Assembly (NCBI GenBank): GCA_007570785.1
Contig: ML664161.1
Coordinates: 46,600,745-46,664,744, forward strand
Length of the DNA: 64,000 nucleotides
Reading direction: 5' to 3'
Origin: Antilocapra americana
Taxonomy: Eukaryota > Chordata > Mammalia > Artiodactyla > Antilocapridae
Position numbers and translations under genes: made by a program. Below, piece by piece: positions 11,600-22,343 of this stretch (positions are counted from its first letter, which is position 1; each line of letters begins with the position of its first letter). Under the pieces are notes generated by a model. The model was not told the origin of the DNA, did not search any database, and was given only the letters and a program-made list of their open reading frames with translations.

Positions 11600-12098
11600 C
11601 ATTCTTTGGCCCAGCTGTTCAAACTGAAAGCCTGAGAATCCTCTTTCACACCTCTCCCTCATCCTCCTTTATTTAATTCATCAAAATGTCAGTTCTACTT
11701 CTGAAATAGCTCGAAATAATTCTCTCTCCATCTCTACTGCTACAGGCCCAGTGCAAGTCATCATCACTCTCTCTTACCTCCTTCATCCCTTGTTCTTCTT
11801 TTGACCCTTCCAGTGCTTTCTATCAAGAGGACCTAAAGCAATCTTTGAAAACTGGTCTTGTCAGTTCTGTTTAATAACTTTACATTGTACTTAGGGTAAA
11901 AGCCCAAGTTCTTCAGATTGCTTATGGAGAGACAGAGGTTCAGTGTTTCTGCCTGATTCATCTCTCAGTGTTTTCCTTTTATTTCCTAAATAGCAGGCAG
12001 TTTTCAGGGCTTTGACAAATATTGTTCTTTCTGCTTTGAAAACTTTCCCCTATACTCTCTACTCAGCCTCTTCCTACCTTCCAATATCAGTTGAAATC
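11600..12098 (+). repeat. L2 LINE fragment, left part (interrupted)
   Basis: Pyrimidine-rich L2 ORF2/3' sequence: AATAACTTTACATTGTACTT AGGGTAAAAGCCCAAGTTCT, TCTGCTTTGAAAACTTTCCC and TTCCTACCTTCCAATATCAG TTGAAATCT. Its continuation (CCTTCCCTGATTTACC and onward) resumes after the MER5A-like/BovB insertion at about 13074, so this and the 13.07 kb piece are one L2. Confidence 0.65.
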
Positions 12099-12159
12099 TG
12101 TGGTCTCAATGCTGGCTTCAAATTATAATCACTTAGGTGAGATTTAAATAAATGATGCT
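12099..12159 (+). repeat. MER5A-like element, left part
   Basis: Starts with TGTGGTCTCAATGCTGGCTT (compare 'cagtggttctcaa') and contains ATAATCACTTAGGTGAGATT (compare 'agaatcacctggggagctttt'). It is split by the BovB insertion and continues at 12951. Its last 11 bases (12149-12159) are the left BovB TSD. Confidence 0.6.
12149..12159 (+). repeat. Target-site duplication of BovB, left copy
   Basis: TAAATGATGCT, repeated without mismatch at 12951-12961 on the far side of the BovB element. This fixes the ends of the insertion. Confidence 0.9.
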
Positions 12160-12950
12160 CAGTTCAGTTCAGCCACTCAGTCGTGCCGGACTCTTTGTGA
12201 CCTCATAGACTGCAGCACATCAGGCTTTCCTGTCCATCACCAATTCCCAGAGTTAACTCAAACTCCTGTCCATTGAGTTGGTGACATTATCCAACAATCT
12301 CTTTCTCTGTTACGCCCTTCTCCTCTTGCCTTCAGTCTTTCCCTGCATCAGGGTTTTTTCCAGTGAGTCAGTTCTTCAAATCAGATGGCCAAAGTATTGG
12401 AGCTTCCTTCAGCTTCAGCATCAGTCCTTCCAATGAATATTCAGGATTGATTTCCTTTAGTATTGACTGGTTTGATCTCCTTGCAGTCCAAGGGACTCTC
12501 AAGACTCTTTGCCAACACCACAGTTCAAAAGCATCAATTCTTTGACATTCAGCTTTCTTTACAGTCCAACTCTCACTTCCATACATGACTGCTGGAAAAA
12601 CCATAGCTTTGACTAGAAGAAACTTTGTTGCAAAGTAATGTCTCTGCTTTTTAATATGCTGTCTAGGTTGGTCATAACTTTTCTTCCAAGGAGCAAGTGT
12701 CTTTTAATTTCATGGCTGCAGTCACCATTTGCAGTGATTTTGGAGCCCCCTAAAATAAAGTCTCTCACTGATTCTATTGTTTTTGCATCTATTTGCTGTG
12801 AAATGATGGGACCAGATGCCATGATCTTAGTTTTCTGAATGTTGAGTTTTAAGCCAACTTTTTCATTCTCCTCTTTCACTTTCATCAAGAAGCTCTTTAG
12901 TTCTTTTTTGCTTTCTGCTATAATGTTGGTGTCATCTGAGTATCTGAGGT
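12160..12950 (-). mobile_element. BovB (RTE) LINE, 5'-truncated, inserted in a MER5A-like element
   Basis: Reverse-strand BovB 3' part. The left end is the CAGTTCAGTTCAG-type 3' terminus. Rightwards come the 3' region, the C-terminal RT region and the RT catalytic region, ending abruptly at 12950. A perfect 11-base TSD defines the insertion. Confidence 0.94.
12368..12950 (-). pseudogene. BovB reverse-transcriptase fragment, frameshifted
   Basis: Two reading-frame pieces of the BovB RT. The upstream one (through 12613) carries the catalytic box as YSDD (12931-12942) instead of the usual YADD, followed by the segment around EELKSFLMKVKEENEKVGLK-like residues and the conserved NIQKTKIMASGP. The downstream one (12604-12368) has MYGSESWTVKKAE and WTARRSNQSILKEI. 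A frame change near 12605-12612 separates them. The EN domain and N-terminal RT are absent, so the fragment is non-functional. Confidence 0.88.
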
Positions 12951-13071
12951 TAAATGATGCTATCTGAATCTCATTCTTAGATTCAGTTCCTTTGATCTGG
13001 TATATGGTCAAGTGCTCATTGCTTTTAAAGCTTCTTCAGGTGATTCTAATGTGCAAAACTTAGAACTGCTG
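12951..13071 (+). repeat. MER5A-like element, right part
   Basis: Begins with the second TSD copy (12951-12961), then TTCTTCAGGTGATTCTAATG and a terminus AACTTAGAACTGCTGG (compare 'tttgagaaccactg'). Together with 12099-12159 it makes a MER5A-like element of about 170 bases once BovB is removed. Confidence 0.65.
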
Positions 13072-13073
13072 GC

Positions 13074-13315
13074 CTAAATATCACTCCTATAGAGAAACCT
13101 TCCCTGATTTACCACTTCCTGTTTGAATTCCTAAGTGACTAGTATTTATTGCACACTATATGATTATATTCAGTACTTGTCAGTCAAGCTCTATTGTAAG
13201 CTTCATGAGGGCAGAGGCTCTGTCTCTTCTATTTGTCTGTGTTTCCAGCACTAAATAATATCTGGTTTAAGGTTGGTCCATAAACTATTGGTGAATTAGT
13301 TAATAAATTAACTTG
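13074..13315 (+). repeat. L2 LINE fragment, right part with 3' end
   Basis: Continues the L2 broken at about 12098: AAACCTTCCCTGATTTACCA, then the terminal block TAAGCTTCATGAGGGCAGAG GCTCTGTCTC and CCAGCACTAAATAATATCTG, ending in TTAATAAATTA-like sequence. Confidence 0.68.
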
Positions 13316-13775
13316 GAAGGTTTCAAAGTTAGCTTATGGTGGAACCCAGTCTAAACCCAACCTGCCCTGATTTCTGCTTCTATAGTCTTAAAATGCAGAG
13401 GATCCAGTAGTTCTTTGAATCTAATATGTGCAAATGGGGACAATTTGAATTTAGCAGGAGCCACCTCCTCTGGTGGAAGATGACTTGAGCTGTTAGTTGT
13501 ACTCCTCTTAATAGCAGCTCCACAGCACATGGCTCTGTTTTGCTTCATTTCTGAGCCCTAAATTCCAGATTGATCCTAATATCCCTGGAGGATATTCAGG
13601 ACTCTCCTAAGAAAAGATGTACTATTGAATTTTTATGAGACTTATATATGCTTTGACATGAATTTCAATTTAAATCTTGTGATACAAAGAGCTATCAGGA
13701 AATAGTAGCTCTTTGGCAAAGAGGTGGCATTAGAAGATTTAGATAGTTCATGTACTATTTTCTTCTTTAATATGT
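13316..13775. other. No recognisable feature
   Basis: Unique-looking sequence between L2 and the plus-strand BovB. Only short open frames. Confidence 0.45.
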
Positions 13776-13785
13776 CACCTTACAT

Positions 13786-14210
13786 GTATGGATGTGAAAG
13801 TTGGACTATAAAGAAAGCTGAGTGCTGAAGAATTGATGCTTTTGAACTGTGGTGTTCGAGAAGACTCTTGAGAGTCCCTTGGACTGCAAGGAGATCCAAC
13901 GGGTCCATCCTAAAGGAGATCAGTCCTGTGTGTTCATTGGAAGGACTGATGTTGTAGTTGAAACTCCGATGCTTTGGCCACTTGATGTGAAGAGCTGACT
14001 CACTGGAAAAGACCCTGATGCTGGGAAAGATTGAGGGCAGGAGGAGATGAGGATGACAGAGGATGAGATGGTTGGATGGCATCACCAACTCAGTGGACAT
14101 GGATTTGAGTGAACTCTGGGAGTTGGTGCTGGACAGGGAGGCCTGGTGTGCTGCAGTTCATAGGTTCGCAAAGAGTCAGACATGACTGAACAGCTGAACT
14201 GAACTGTTGC
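13786..14210 (+). mobile_element. BovB 3' end, plus strand, with TSD
   Basis: Strongly 5'-truncated BovB: ATGGATGTGAAAGTTGGACT (C-terminal RT), CTTTGGCCACTTGATGTGAA, GTTGGATGGCATCACCAACT, and the terminal GCTGAACTGAACTG. It is flanked by a 10-base perfect TSD CACCTTACAT (13776-13785 and 14211-14220). It has the opposite orientation to the BovB 0.84 kb to the left and covers the same 3' region. Confidence 0.94.
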
Positions 14211-14220
14211 CACCTTACAT

Positions 14221-14599
14221 TCTATTTTATTTTATTAATACGTGGCTGCAAACAAAGGGGAAAAGAACCTTCAGTGAGTTAGACAATGCTCCCCTGGAAA
14301 GGTCAAATTCACACTTTTGAATAATAGCCCACTTTTCCCCCAAATTACATTTCCAGTAGGCAATAGTGGGTTTGACTATAAGCACTAATTGTGGATATTG
14401 ATTATTATTCAAGGGCTCTTGCTTTTTTTTCCCTGAGAAAGGAGTCTGGGCTCAGTGACAAACTCCAGGCTACACTGTCAGTTTTTGTTGTGAAGACATC
14501 CTTACATCATATTATTTTTTCATCTGTCTGGGTTGTTGTTCTTAAATCAGATTCACAAAATTTCTAGGGTAGTCCTGACTTTAAACACCCTACCTTATA
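14221..14599. other. No recognisable feature
   Basis: A+T-rich spacer. Nothing assigned. Confidence 0.45.
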
Positions 14600-14730
14600 G
14601 TATCACCAACTCAACAGACATGTAAACTCATCAACAAACTCAGGGAGCTAGTGGAGGACGGAGGAGCCTAGCGTGCTGCAGTCTATGGGGTTGCAAAGAG
14701 TTGGGCCTGGCTTAGCAACTGAACAGCAGC
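14600..14730 (+). mobile_element. BovB/ART2-type 3' end fragment
   Basis: Last ~130 bases of a BovB-type element: TATCACCAACTCAACAGACA, AACTCAGGGAGCTAGTGGAG, GCGTGCTGCAGTCTATGGGG, ending at CTTAGCAACTGAACAGCAGC. It is more diverged than the copy at 14.2 kb. Flanking ACCTTA motifs (14592 and 14731) are too short to call a TSD. Confidence 0.8.
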
Positions 14731-14887
14731 ACCTTACTCATGTTTGAAAACATCAAAACACCACAGGAATCCCCCAGATTTAGCAATAACAGTGGAATGA
14801 CTCAGGTCAGAGGTTGAAGAGGAATGAAAAGTTCACAAAAACATACAGGAGCTTTTCTGTGCTTTAGTAATCTCTCTTTCTTCGAAA

Positions 14888-15005
14888 TGGCAACCCACTC
14901 CAATATTCTTGCCTAGAGAATTCCATGGACAGAGGAACCTGATGGGCTACAGTCTAGGGAGTCACAGAGAATCGGACACGACTGAATGACTGACACAACA
15001 CAACA
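14888..15005 (+). mobile_element. Bov-tA SINE body, head missing
   Basis: Contains the Bov-A body (CAACCCACTCCAATATTCTT) through the tail (AATCGGACACGACTGAATGA) but no tRNA-like head, so it is 5'-truncated. A candidate 9-base TSD TCTTCGAAA lies at 14879-14887 and 15010-15018. Confidence 0.88.
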
Positions 15006-15018
15006 AAGCTCTTCGAAA

Positions 15019-15820
15019 ACCTTCCTGATGTTAATGCTAGGGCAATTGTGTTTGCCTGAGCAAGGCAAGGCTGAGTCATTGATTCACGATGATAGCAATA
15101 ACAAGTGTTTCCAAGTGTAATTGAAGGCATTTACTTGCCTACATTGCTAGCATTTTTTGAAGTGTATTCAAAGGAAATTATATTTCATATTAATGTCAAA
15201 ATGAATGTAAAAGTCAAGAAGATGTGTACTTTTAAGGCAATTGTGTAAAAGGAATATCTCATTTAAAAAAATAACCAGTAATCACAAGTGATGTGCACAT
15301 TTTAGAAGTGAGATATATCAATATATTTCTAGCATTGGGAATTTGATATGCCTTTGTATACTCAAATAAAGAAAAATCAATTTATTTTAGGCTTTATTAA
15401 CTTACAGGTAGAAAAAGAGAAACTTTATTTTCTTTGTAAATTCAAAGATGGTTTTCTTACTTTTAAGGAAATAATCTTTTAAATAAACATGTTCTAAAAT
15501 TACATTATAATGAGAATCTGTGAGCAGAATAGATGAGTAGAAAGACTCTACAGAGCAGAGATAGCTAAGAGGATATAAAAATGTTTGGTATGTGAACATT
15601 AGTATTTGAAACACATGCAAAGGAATTACATGGATTCATTGTCTCATTGTTATATGCAAATGCTATGATATAAAGTTTGTTTTCCCTAAATGATAAATTT
15701 TGAACATCAGAAACAAAACATATATCTCTAAAATGTTTGTAATCAAAGTGAAAAAGCACAGACTTGCCGATTTTTTTTTTTTTTAGGAGAAAAAGCAATA
15801 CATAAATTTGTATTAAATCT
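15019..15820. other. No recognisable feature
   Basis: About 800 bases, A+T-rich, ending in a T-run near 15770-15784. No repeat or gene identified. Confidence 0.45.
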
Positions 15821-15827
15821 ATTAAGA

Positions 15828-15953
15828 AGAAATGGCAATCCCCTCCAGTATTCTTGCCTGGAAAATCCCATGGACAGAGGAGCCTGGTGGCCTATAGTCC
15901 ATAGGGTTGCAAAGAGCTGGACACGACTGAAGTGACTTAGCACAGCACAGCAC
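15828..15953 (+). mobile_element. Bov-tA SINE body, head missing
   Basis: 5'-truncated copy (ATGGCAATCCCCTCCAGTAT to GACTTAGCACAGCACAGCAC). A 7-base repeat ATTAAGA flanks it (15821-15827 and 15954-15960) and is a plausible TSD. Confidence 0.88.
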
Positions 15954-15960
15954 ATTAAGA

Positions 15961-16505
15961 TATTATCATTTTATAGTAGTGAAAAAACTAACATGACAAC
16001 CTAATTTTAAGTGGTTATTTTATTGAATTCTGCATTGCATTTCATATAATTTTCATTTTTCAAAAAATGTTTTAGTCATGTGATTGATTCAATTTTATTT
16101 TATTATGTGATGATCTTAAATATTAATTTAGATATGGAAAATATCAACTCTTTTTGAATACAACTGTCCCTGGGAAGGATCACACATCATTCTGCTATAA
16201 CATCTGGTTGTGAGTCAATAGGCTCCTTTTCAAACCGAGGTTCTGTTCATACAAAGACTGTTATGTCCAGGGAAGCTGCAAATATTCATGAAGTTGGGGG
16301 CATCCGGGCCTATTGTTGTGAGACATTAAGAGACACTGTCAAAAAAAGGGAGCAGGGTTCTGAAAAACAGAAAAGAGGAGCTGTATTTGCCAAACTTGAC
16401 TAGGAATTGTCCTAACTGTGAGATGGTGCCACATGTATGATTGTTTGATAAACCTAGTCACTGCATTCTACAAATCCAAGTCCTTCTAGTTAACTTTTTA
16501 ACTTA
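15961..16505. other. No recognisable feature
   Basis: Unique-looking sequence between two SINEs. No open frame of note. Confidence 0.45.
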
Positions 16506-16720
16506 GGGCTTCACTGGTAGCTCAGACGGTAAAGAATCCACCTGCAATGTGGAAGACCTGGGTTCGATCCCTGGGTTGGGAAGATCTCCTGTAGGAGAGC
16601 ACGGCAAGCCACTCCAGTATTCTTGCCTGGAGAATCCCCAGGGACAGAGGAGCCTGGTAGGCTACAGTCCATGGAAAGAATCTGAGATGACTGAGCGACT
16701 AAGCACTAGCACATAAGGTT
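16506..16720 (+). mobile_element. Bov-tA SINE, full structure
   Basis: Complete head (GGCTTCACTGGTAGCTCAGA), well-kept B-box (GGGTTCGATCCCTGGGTTGG), body and tail (CTGAGCGACTAAGCACTAGC). No convincing TSD was seen. Confidence 0.93.
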
Positions 16721-17057
16721 GAGTTTAACTGAATTGAAATTGAAATTACTGCAGTTGAAATCAGTTGGAGATTCTTCAGTTCAGAGGCAGGTCAGGATCC
16801 ATCCTGAAGCCTGGACTCTGAAGTTGTACCCAGACAGCCGTGATGCTGGTTAATAACAAGTGATGGGTCAAGCATTCATAGTCTCACTGGGGGGATCACA
16901 TTATATAGAGTAAGGTGATACCCCCAGAGAACAAAGGTACAAACTACTTTAAATAGCCCACTTTTCCTATTTTATCCTTTCTTATTATAGATGGTAATTC
17001 ATACTTTATTTGATACTGAGGATAAATAACAAAATTTATGTAAGCTCGTTGTGCTGA

Positions 17058-17118
17058 GTGTGTGTGCTTAGTCACTCAGTCATGTCCAACTCTTTTCAAC
17101 CCCATGGACTGAAGCCCA
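17058..17118 (-). mobile_element. Bov-tA SINE tail fragment
   Basis: Only the SINE 3' end is left (TGCTTAGTCACTCAGTCATG TCCAACTCTTTTCAACCCCA), broken at GGACTGAAGCCCATG. Body and head are missing. Confidence 0.8.
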
Positions 17119-18269
17119 TGTAAATAGTTAGCATTTATTAAACACTCACCTGCGTGAGGCTTGGAGACAATACCATCATGCAGTGTCCTATTTGAACAAA
17201 TTAGGCTCAAATCAAGAGACCTAGACTCACATATAGAGTCACCATAATGTAGGAGCAAAATTCTAAAGCAGAACAAAGTCTGATTCAGACCTTTTAACGA
17301 CTGAAATATCACTTTTGGAAAGGGATGGAAAAAAAGACAAATGGGACCCAGACCTTGCCTCAACCCCATTCTACCTCCATGAGGGGCAACTACTCTCGGA
17401 TGGCCATATGAATCCCAAAGGCTATATTATGTCTTCGAGCTCAAACAATCCATGCTTCTCTGTACTTTGGGGTCTGTGAGCAGTGGTAATGCAGTGGGCA
17501 TTATCTCTGAGGGAACTTTACCTCTTACTTCATGATAAGCACATTTGGCAAATGAGAAGAATGAGCCACTTGCTCTCTTGCCCACGTGGAGCTCAGTGTT
17601 CATGACCTTTGGGCCTCCCAGAGCCTCCTTTTTCTGCAGAGCCCCTTGGCTGTGTATCACAGGGCATGCCATTGCCGTATATGGATTGGTCATCGGGCTG
17701 CACGAGTTAACTGGGATTATCAACAACTATAATGTTGGTGTTTTGATCCTCAGCAACTTGGCTTTGAAGCTGAAGGGTAGGGCACAGGCATACTTCTGTG
17801 TCTTAATTTGGTAATAATAGCATGCTTTTCTGATGACAAAGTATGCTGTGAATATCCAAGTTTATACTATGCATACTGTTGATATTTGATACGACATGAA
17901 GTTAAACTGTGGCTTGCCCATTTGTCTAAATCTTGTCACTTAAACTCCAAACATTTGTCATGAATAGACTTGGGATGTGGTGGAAAAGTAATTAGGAAGA
18001 ACTTTTACTTTTCTAGCTCTAGTCCTACTTTTGTAGCCTTCTTTGGTATTTTCAGATGATTTTGCTTCTTTTTATTTACCCTTAGTTGTTCGATGAAAAT
18101 AAATATTCATTCGAGGTTTCTTTATTTTGAAGTTACTGTAGTCATCGACAAATATCACCACATGGAATTTTTTAGACCCATAGAATATTACTGCTCAAAG
18201 CAATCTTAGCAATCATTTAGCCTAGTTCTTTTATCAAGATGTTTCTTCCTATACCTGGAAAAAAGTGTA
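17119..18269. other. No recognised repeat; contains a non-coding-like open stretch
   Basis: About 1.15 kb. From 17427 to 17814 the base composition is more balanced and frames of 89-99 codons are open on both strands, but I recognise no domain in either translation. A hydrophobic run (AIAVYGLVIG) on the plus strand resembles a membrane helix only by composition. Confidence 0.45.
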
Positions 18270-18420
18270 AAGATTATGACATCAGAATTGCATTCAAATT
18301 CTTGCCTTGCCTAATAGCAACCATGGGCAAGTTACTGGACCTCTCTTAGGCTAAGTATCCTTACCTGCAAAAAAAGTGTCAGTTATACCTGTCTTTACAG
18401 ATCTCTACAGACGTATTATG
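18270..18420 (+). repeat. MIR SINE, diverged
   Basis: MIR-like core: CATGGGCAAGTTACTGGACC TCTCTTAGGC, then CCTTACCTGCAAAAAAAGTG, matching 'tgggcaagttacttaacctctctgtgcctcagtttcctcatctgtaaaa'. Confidence 0.65.
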
Positions 18421-19102
18421 TATTAACAGTTTAGCTTCAGAATATTAGCTCAATAATTATTTCCTTCCTTCTATTTTAACTCTATGATAATATTCTTTGT
18501 TTGCATTTTTATTTAATTTTATATTAAAGTACTTATACCATGAGACATTTAAATAAGGTTACATATATATATATGTATTATATACTTCTTTCCTTTAGTA
18601 TCAAGATGTAAGAGTAATCTTAAGATCAGATATAAGGGTCTATTTATATGGAAAAGGAAACATATGGGAGAATAAAAGAAGATATGCCTTGTTTTAAATT
18701 TCCAAAGTGTAGAAAGAGGAGTAGTGAAGTAAGGGATGGAGAATGAGTTTTTGAAAAATTCCTGGGGTGGAAATGGGATGAATTTATATTTTGAATGGAA
18801 GTATAATTTAAATAATACTATGAAGGGTAAAGATATAAGATAGACTTCATGACAATAAAAATGAAATCCTTTAATATGAATAGTGTAAGCCTACCCAAAT
18901 TTTTCATATTCTAAAAAACATATAGGAGACAGAGGATGAAAGCCTGAACTAAAGTAAAAACAGATTCATCAGACACATTGTCTGGAATTAAGTGAAGAAA
19001 GTAAATGGCAAGTTTATTTCCCTTTCTGTGTCTTTTTCTGGAATAAAGACATGTAAATTGTCAGATTTAGAAACATGGTTTCAAAATTTTAAAACATTAA
19101 TT
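18421..19102. other. No recognisable feature
   Basis: A+T-rich, with a short AT dinucleotide run near 18563-18575. Nothing else assigned. Confidence 0.45.
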
Positions 19103-19117
19103 AATGTTTCTACTTAA

Positions 19118-19326
19118 AGTGTGTCAGTTGCTCAAACATGTCTGACTCTTTGTGACCCCATGGATTATAGCCCATCAGGCTCCGCTGTTCATGAAATTCT
19201 CCAGGAAAGAATACTGGAGGGGGTAGCTATTCCCTTCTCCAGGGGATCTTCCTGATCCAGGAATGGAGCTTGGGTCTCCTGCATCGCAGGAGGATTCTTT
19301 ATCATTTGAACCATCAGGAAGGCCCC
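19118..19326 (-). mobile_element. Bov-tA SINE with 15-base TSD
   Basis: Complete reverse-strand copy (tail GTGTCAGTTGCTCAAACATG, body, head ending CATCAGGAAGGCCCC). The TSD is AATGTTTCTACTTAA at 19103-19117 and AATGTTTCTGCTTAA at 19327-19341, with one mismatch. Confidence 0.94.
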
Positions 19327-19369
19327 AATGTTTCTGCTTAAGACACTATTAAATCCATTGTATGTTCAT

Positions 19370-19855
19370 TCATTATTCATTAATGTGTGCATTCATCACT
19401 GTATTCAACAAGTATTTTTGAACATCTATTGGACAATCTTCTATGTGCTGGGAGATAGTGGTGAATAAAACCTGACAATAACCCTGTTGTGTATATATTA
19501 ATGACCTAGTAGGGAAGAAAAGGACACTCATTATACACATTTACACATAGGTAGAAAATTATGGGGATCCATGATAAATGCCACATAAACAGAAGAGAGA
19601 TCTTGGGAGCAACACAAAGGAGAGGGCTACAGTTTTAGGCTTTTGGGTAGGGAAGTCTCATGGTTGATGGACCTTGTGTTCTTAAAGGAAAGCTTAGAGG
19701 CTGCTATGGAAAAGGCAGAAATGGTAGTGAGGAATTCAGTGTTCACGAAAAATGAAGTCAAATAGGCAATAGGAACCACATAATGTAGGTCCCATAAGGC
19801 ATTGTAAGGATTTTGGCTTTTACTCAGAATAAGCAAATAATTTATAATATTTTAA
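19370..19855 (+). repeat. Old mammalian dispersed repeat, family unresolved
   Basis: Begins like a common old repeat ('attcattcaacaaatatttattgagc' type: TATTCAACAAGTATTTTTGA), continues with TATGTGCTGGGAGATAGTGG TGAATAAAAC, and ends with GGCATTGTAAGGATTTTGGC TTTTACTC. Fragments of what looks like the same family occur near 39.35, 40.3 and 42.6-43.4 kb. I cannot give the family name with confidence. Confidence 0.45.
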
Positions 19856-19859
19856 AGAA

Positions 19860-20635
19860 TGGCAGCAAAGAAAATTAATCCATCTAGTTGTCCCAGAAAA
19901 CCCTCAAACCTATTACCTCCATCTTTTTCTTCTCGTCTGCTTACCTGATCCAGCTATCTACCAAGGACCAAGCTTCGCTTCTCTATCTGCCCTGACGCTG
20001 TCTTGTTCCAGACCCTCATCATCTGTCATCTGGATGCCAGCATTAACCTCTTAACTCCTTTCTCTGCCTCTGTATCACTATTATCTTGAATCCATCTGTC
20101 TCACTGTCAGCTGATGTCTTTCAGAAAACACCGAGCTGTTTGTATTGTGCTGCTGATATATCGTTTGAAGTTTACACTTTTTCTAAAGTCTGACTCTTTA
20201 CAAGGCTCTTGACAATCTAGCTTAGATGCACATTTCTTGTCTCAATTCTGATGCTCCTTAGTGTGGTATGCTCCTGAAGAGGGCTCTGAGCTTTCACATT
20301 TGTGAAACTGCATCACATTCCTCAGCCTAGAATGCTTTCATGTTTTGAGTGTATCACACTCTAATTCAGCCTTGAGGCCCAGTAACAATTCACCATCTTG
20401 AGGGGCAGTTCCAGTCTTTTCTAGATAGAACCAATGAATCTTTCTTCTAAGTGCTCATTAAATTATTTTTGTCATAGCATGTCTTACGCTTTAATTTGTT
20501 TTTATATATATCACTTTCTGCCAGATAATAAGCTCCTGAAGCATGAAATTTGTCTTATTTCTCTCTCTATCCAGAGTACTTAAGGGCCATGCCTAGTATT
20601 CAGGGAATGCTCAAGAATTTTTTAAATAAATATTA
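19860..20635 (+). repeat. L2 LINE fragment, long
   Basis: Extended pyrimidine-rich L2 3' region: CCAGCATTAACCTCTTAACT, GTCTGACTCTTTACAAGGCT, CTCAGCCTAGAATGCTTTCA, and the 3' block GATAATAAGCTCCTGAAGCA ... TCCAGAGTACTTAAGGGCCA. About 770 bases, heavily diverged. Confidence 0.6.
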
Positions 20636-21976
20636 TATGACCGGGTATGTGTGGGTAGTTGGATATGATTATGTTAAAATTATTAATATGAGCAAAACTA
20701 TTAATAGTAAGAAAGGGCTATAGGATGTCTTTGTTATCAAAGCTTTGGGAGAATTCATCTGATTAAATATACTGGCCTTAGGGTTTTTTCTTTGATAAAT
20801 TCAGAGGGTTGAATTGGATGGTCTTTAAGATCCCTTACATCTCTAAAATACTACTCATTCATTCATCCATGCATGCGTGCATTCATAGTTAGGTGCCTAT
20901 TATGTGCAAAGTATATGACTTCACCAATCACAAATCATTCTTTTTATTCTATTTTATGTTTTGACTTAGTTAAATACTATGATGAGACTATAAATAAATG
21001 TATGGTATTTCTTTCCAGTCTGTCATAAGCTTAGAAGATTAGAACATGTTTAGGTGTAACCTAAACACGCAGCATTAAGGGAATTCAAGACAGAAAATGG
21101 ATATAAGAAATTTAAAATAGCATTTGATGCTGACTGACATCTTAATACCACTAATACATGGAAAAACTCATGTCATTCTTTCTACATAAGATAAAGGGAT
21201 TTGGAAGAATATCTTGTTACTATACATGCTGGAACATATCCATAGAATGCTATATTTCAGCATTCTAAAACAAATTCTTTACAATTAAAAGATGAGAAGA
21301 CACACTCATATCTATACTACTTGAACTAAAATCTTATAGAGAGAAATCAAGGAATGAAATTTATAATAGAATTGACTAACCTGAAAATAACCTCCAGAAA
21401 TCTGTCAGTCAGTAGTTCTCCAAAAGTAGAATTTCTTTTTTAAACAAAGAATCCTGGCCTGAAGATGGCTATTGGCATCAGACAGAGGGGAACAAACTGG
21501 AAATATTTCCTAGGGATGAATGGAAGTTATGTTATTTTCAGAGTAAGAAATACTAGTTATGGATAATTCTTCCTTTTCTCCTTCAACTCTCATTTTAATA
21601 CTGCTTTACTCAGATTTATCAAATAGAAATATGCTATTATAGAATAGTTATCAAAATTATTTGGATCAAAATTAGGTATTTCATAAATCTGTCTTTATAT
21701 TACTTAGTACCACATGAATGCTAACCAAGGACATGACCCCTGTATTATTAGCTACGGAGAATTTGTCCCCATGTGGGCTTTCCTACAGCAGAAACAGTCA
21801 TGTATAGAAAATGAGGCAAACTCTTGTATGTACCAGAGCTTTTGGTTTTTATGCTACAACTTCTTAACTCCAGGTCACAACTTCTTGCATTCTAAAGTAG
21901 TCCACAAATATTTCATTACTAAGGATCTCTATAATTCACATCAACGTTCATGGATACCAACACTAATATATAGGTA
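20636..21976. other. No recognisable feature
   Basis: About 1.3 kb. A CATTCATTCATCCATGCATG stretch near 20855 may be another scrap of the old family seen at 19.37 kb. The 150-codon open frame starting at 21714 runs into the SINE at 21988 and is not a gene. Confidence 0.45.
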
Positions 21977-21987
21977 TGCTAATACAT

Positions 21988-22310
21988 GGGCTTCCTTGGT
22001 AGCTCAGCTGGTAAAGAATCACCTGCAATGCAGGAGTCTCCAGTTTGATTCCAGGATTGGGAAGCTTTTCTGGAGAAGGGATAGGCTACCTACTCCAGTA
22101 TTCTTGGGCTTTTCTGGTGGTTTAGACAGTAAAGAATCCACCTGGAGTGTGGGAGACCTGGTTTGATCCCTAATTTGGCAAGATCCCCTGGAGGAGGGCA
22201 TGGCAACCCACTCCTTGCCTGGAGAATCCCTATGGACAGAGGAGCCTGGCGGGTTACAGTCCATGAGGTTGCAGAGTCAGACATGACTAAGCACAGCACA
22301 GCATAGCACT
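21988..22310 (+). mobile_element. Double-headed Bov-tA SINE with perfect 11-base TSD
   Basis: Two tRNA-like heads in tandem. The first (GGGCTTCCTTGGTAGCTCAG from 21988) is followed by about 50 bases of body to ATTCTT at 22105, where a second head (GGGCTTTTCTGGTGGTTTAG) starts and leads into a full body and tail. The TSD TGCTAATACAT (21977-21987 and 22311-22321) brackets both, so the dimer inserted as one unit. Confidence 0.93.
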
Positions 22311-22343
22311 TGCTAATACATATATATTTTAATGAAACTGCAT

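Noticed and set aside
14600..14737. Short ACCTTA direct repeat as a TSD for the BovB fragment
   Set aside because: Six bases are too few to separate from chance.
16506..16720. tRNA-like A- and B-boxes in the SINE heads, considered as possible tRNA genes
   Set aside because: All occur in Bov-tA or CHR heads followed by SINE bodies. No intact cloverleaf with a complete acceptor stem was found.
17545..17814. 89-codon frame with a hydrophobic run (AIAVYGLVIG) recalling proteolipid-type membrane helices
   Set aside because: Only one helix-like stretch matches in character. Flanking residues do not fit any proteolipid family and the opposite strand is equally open.
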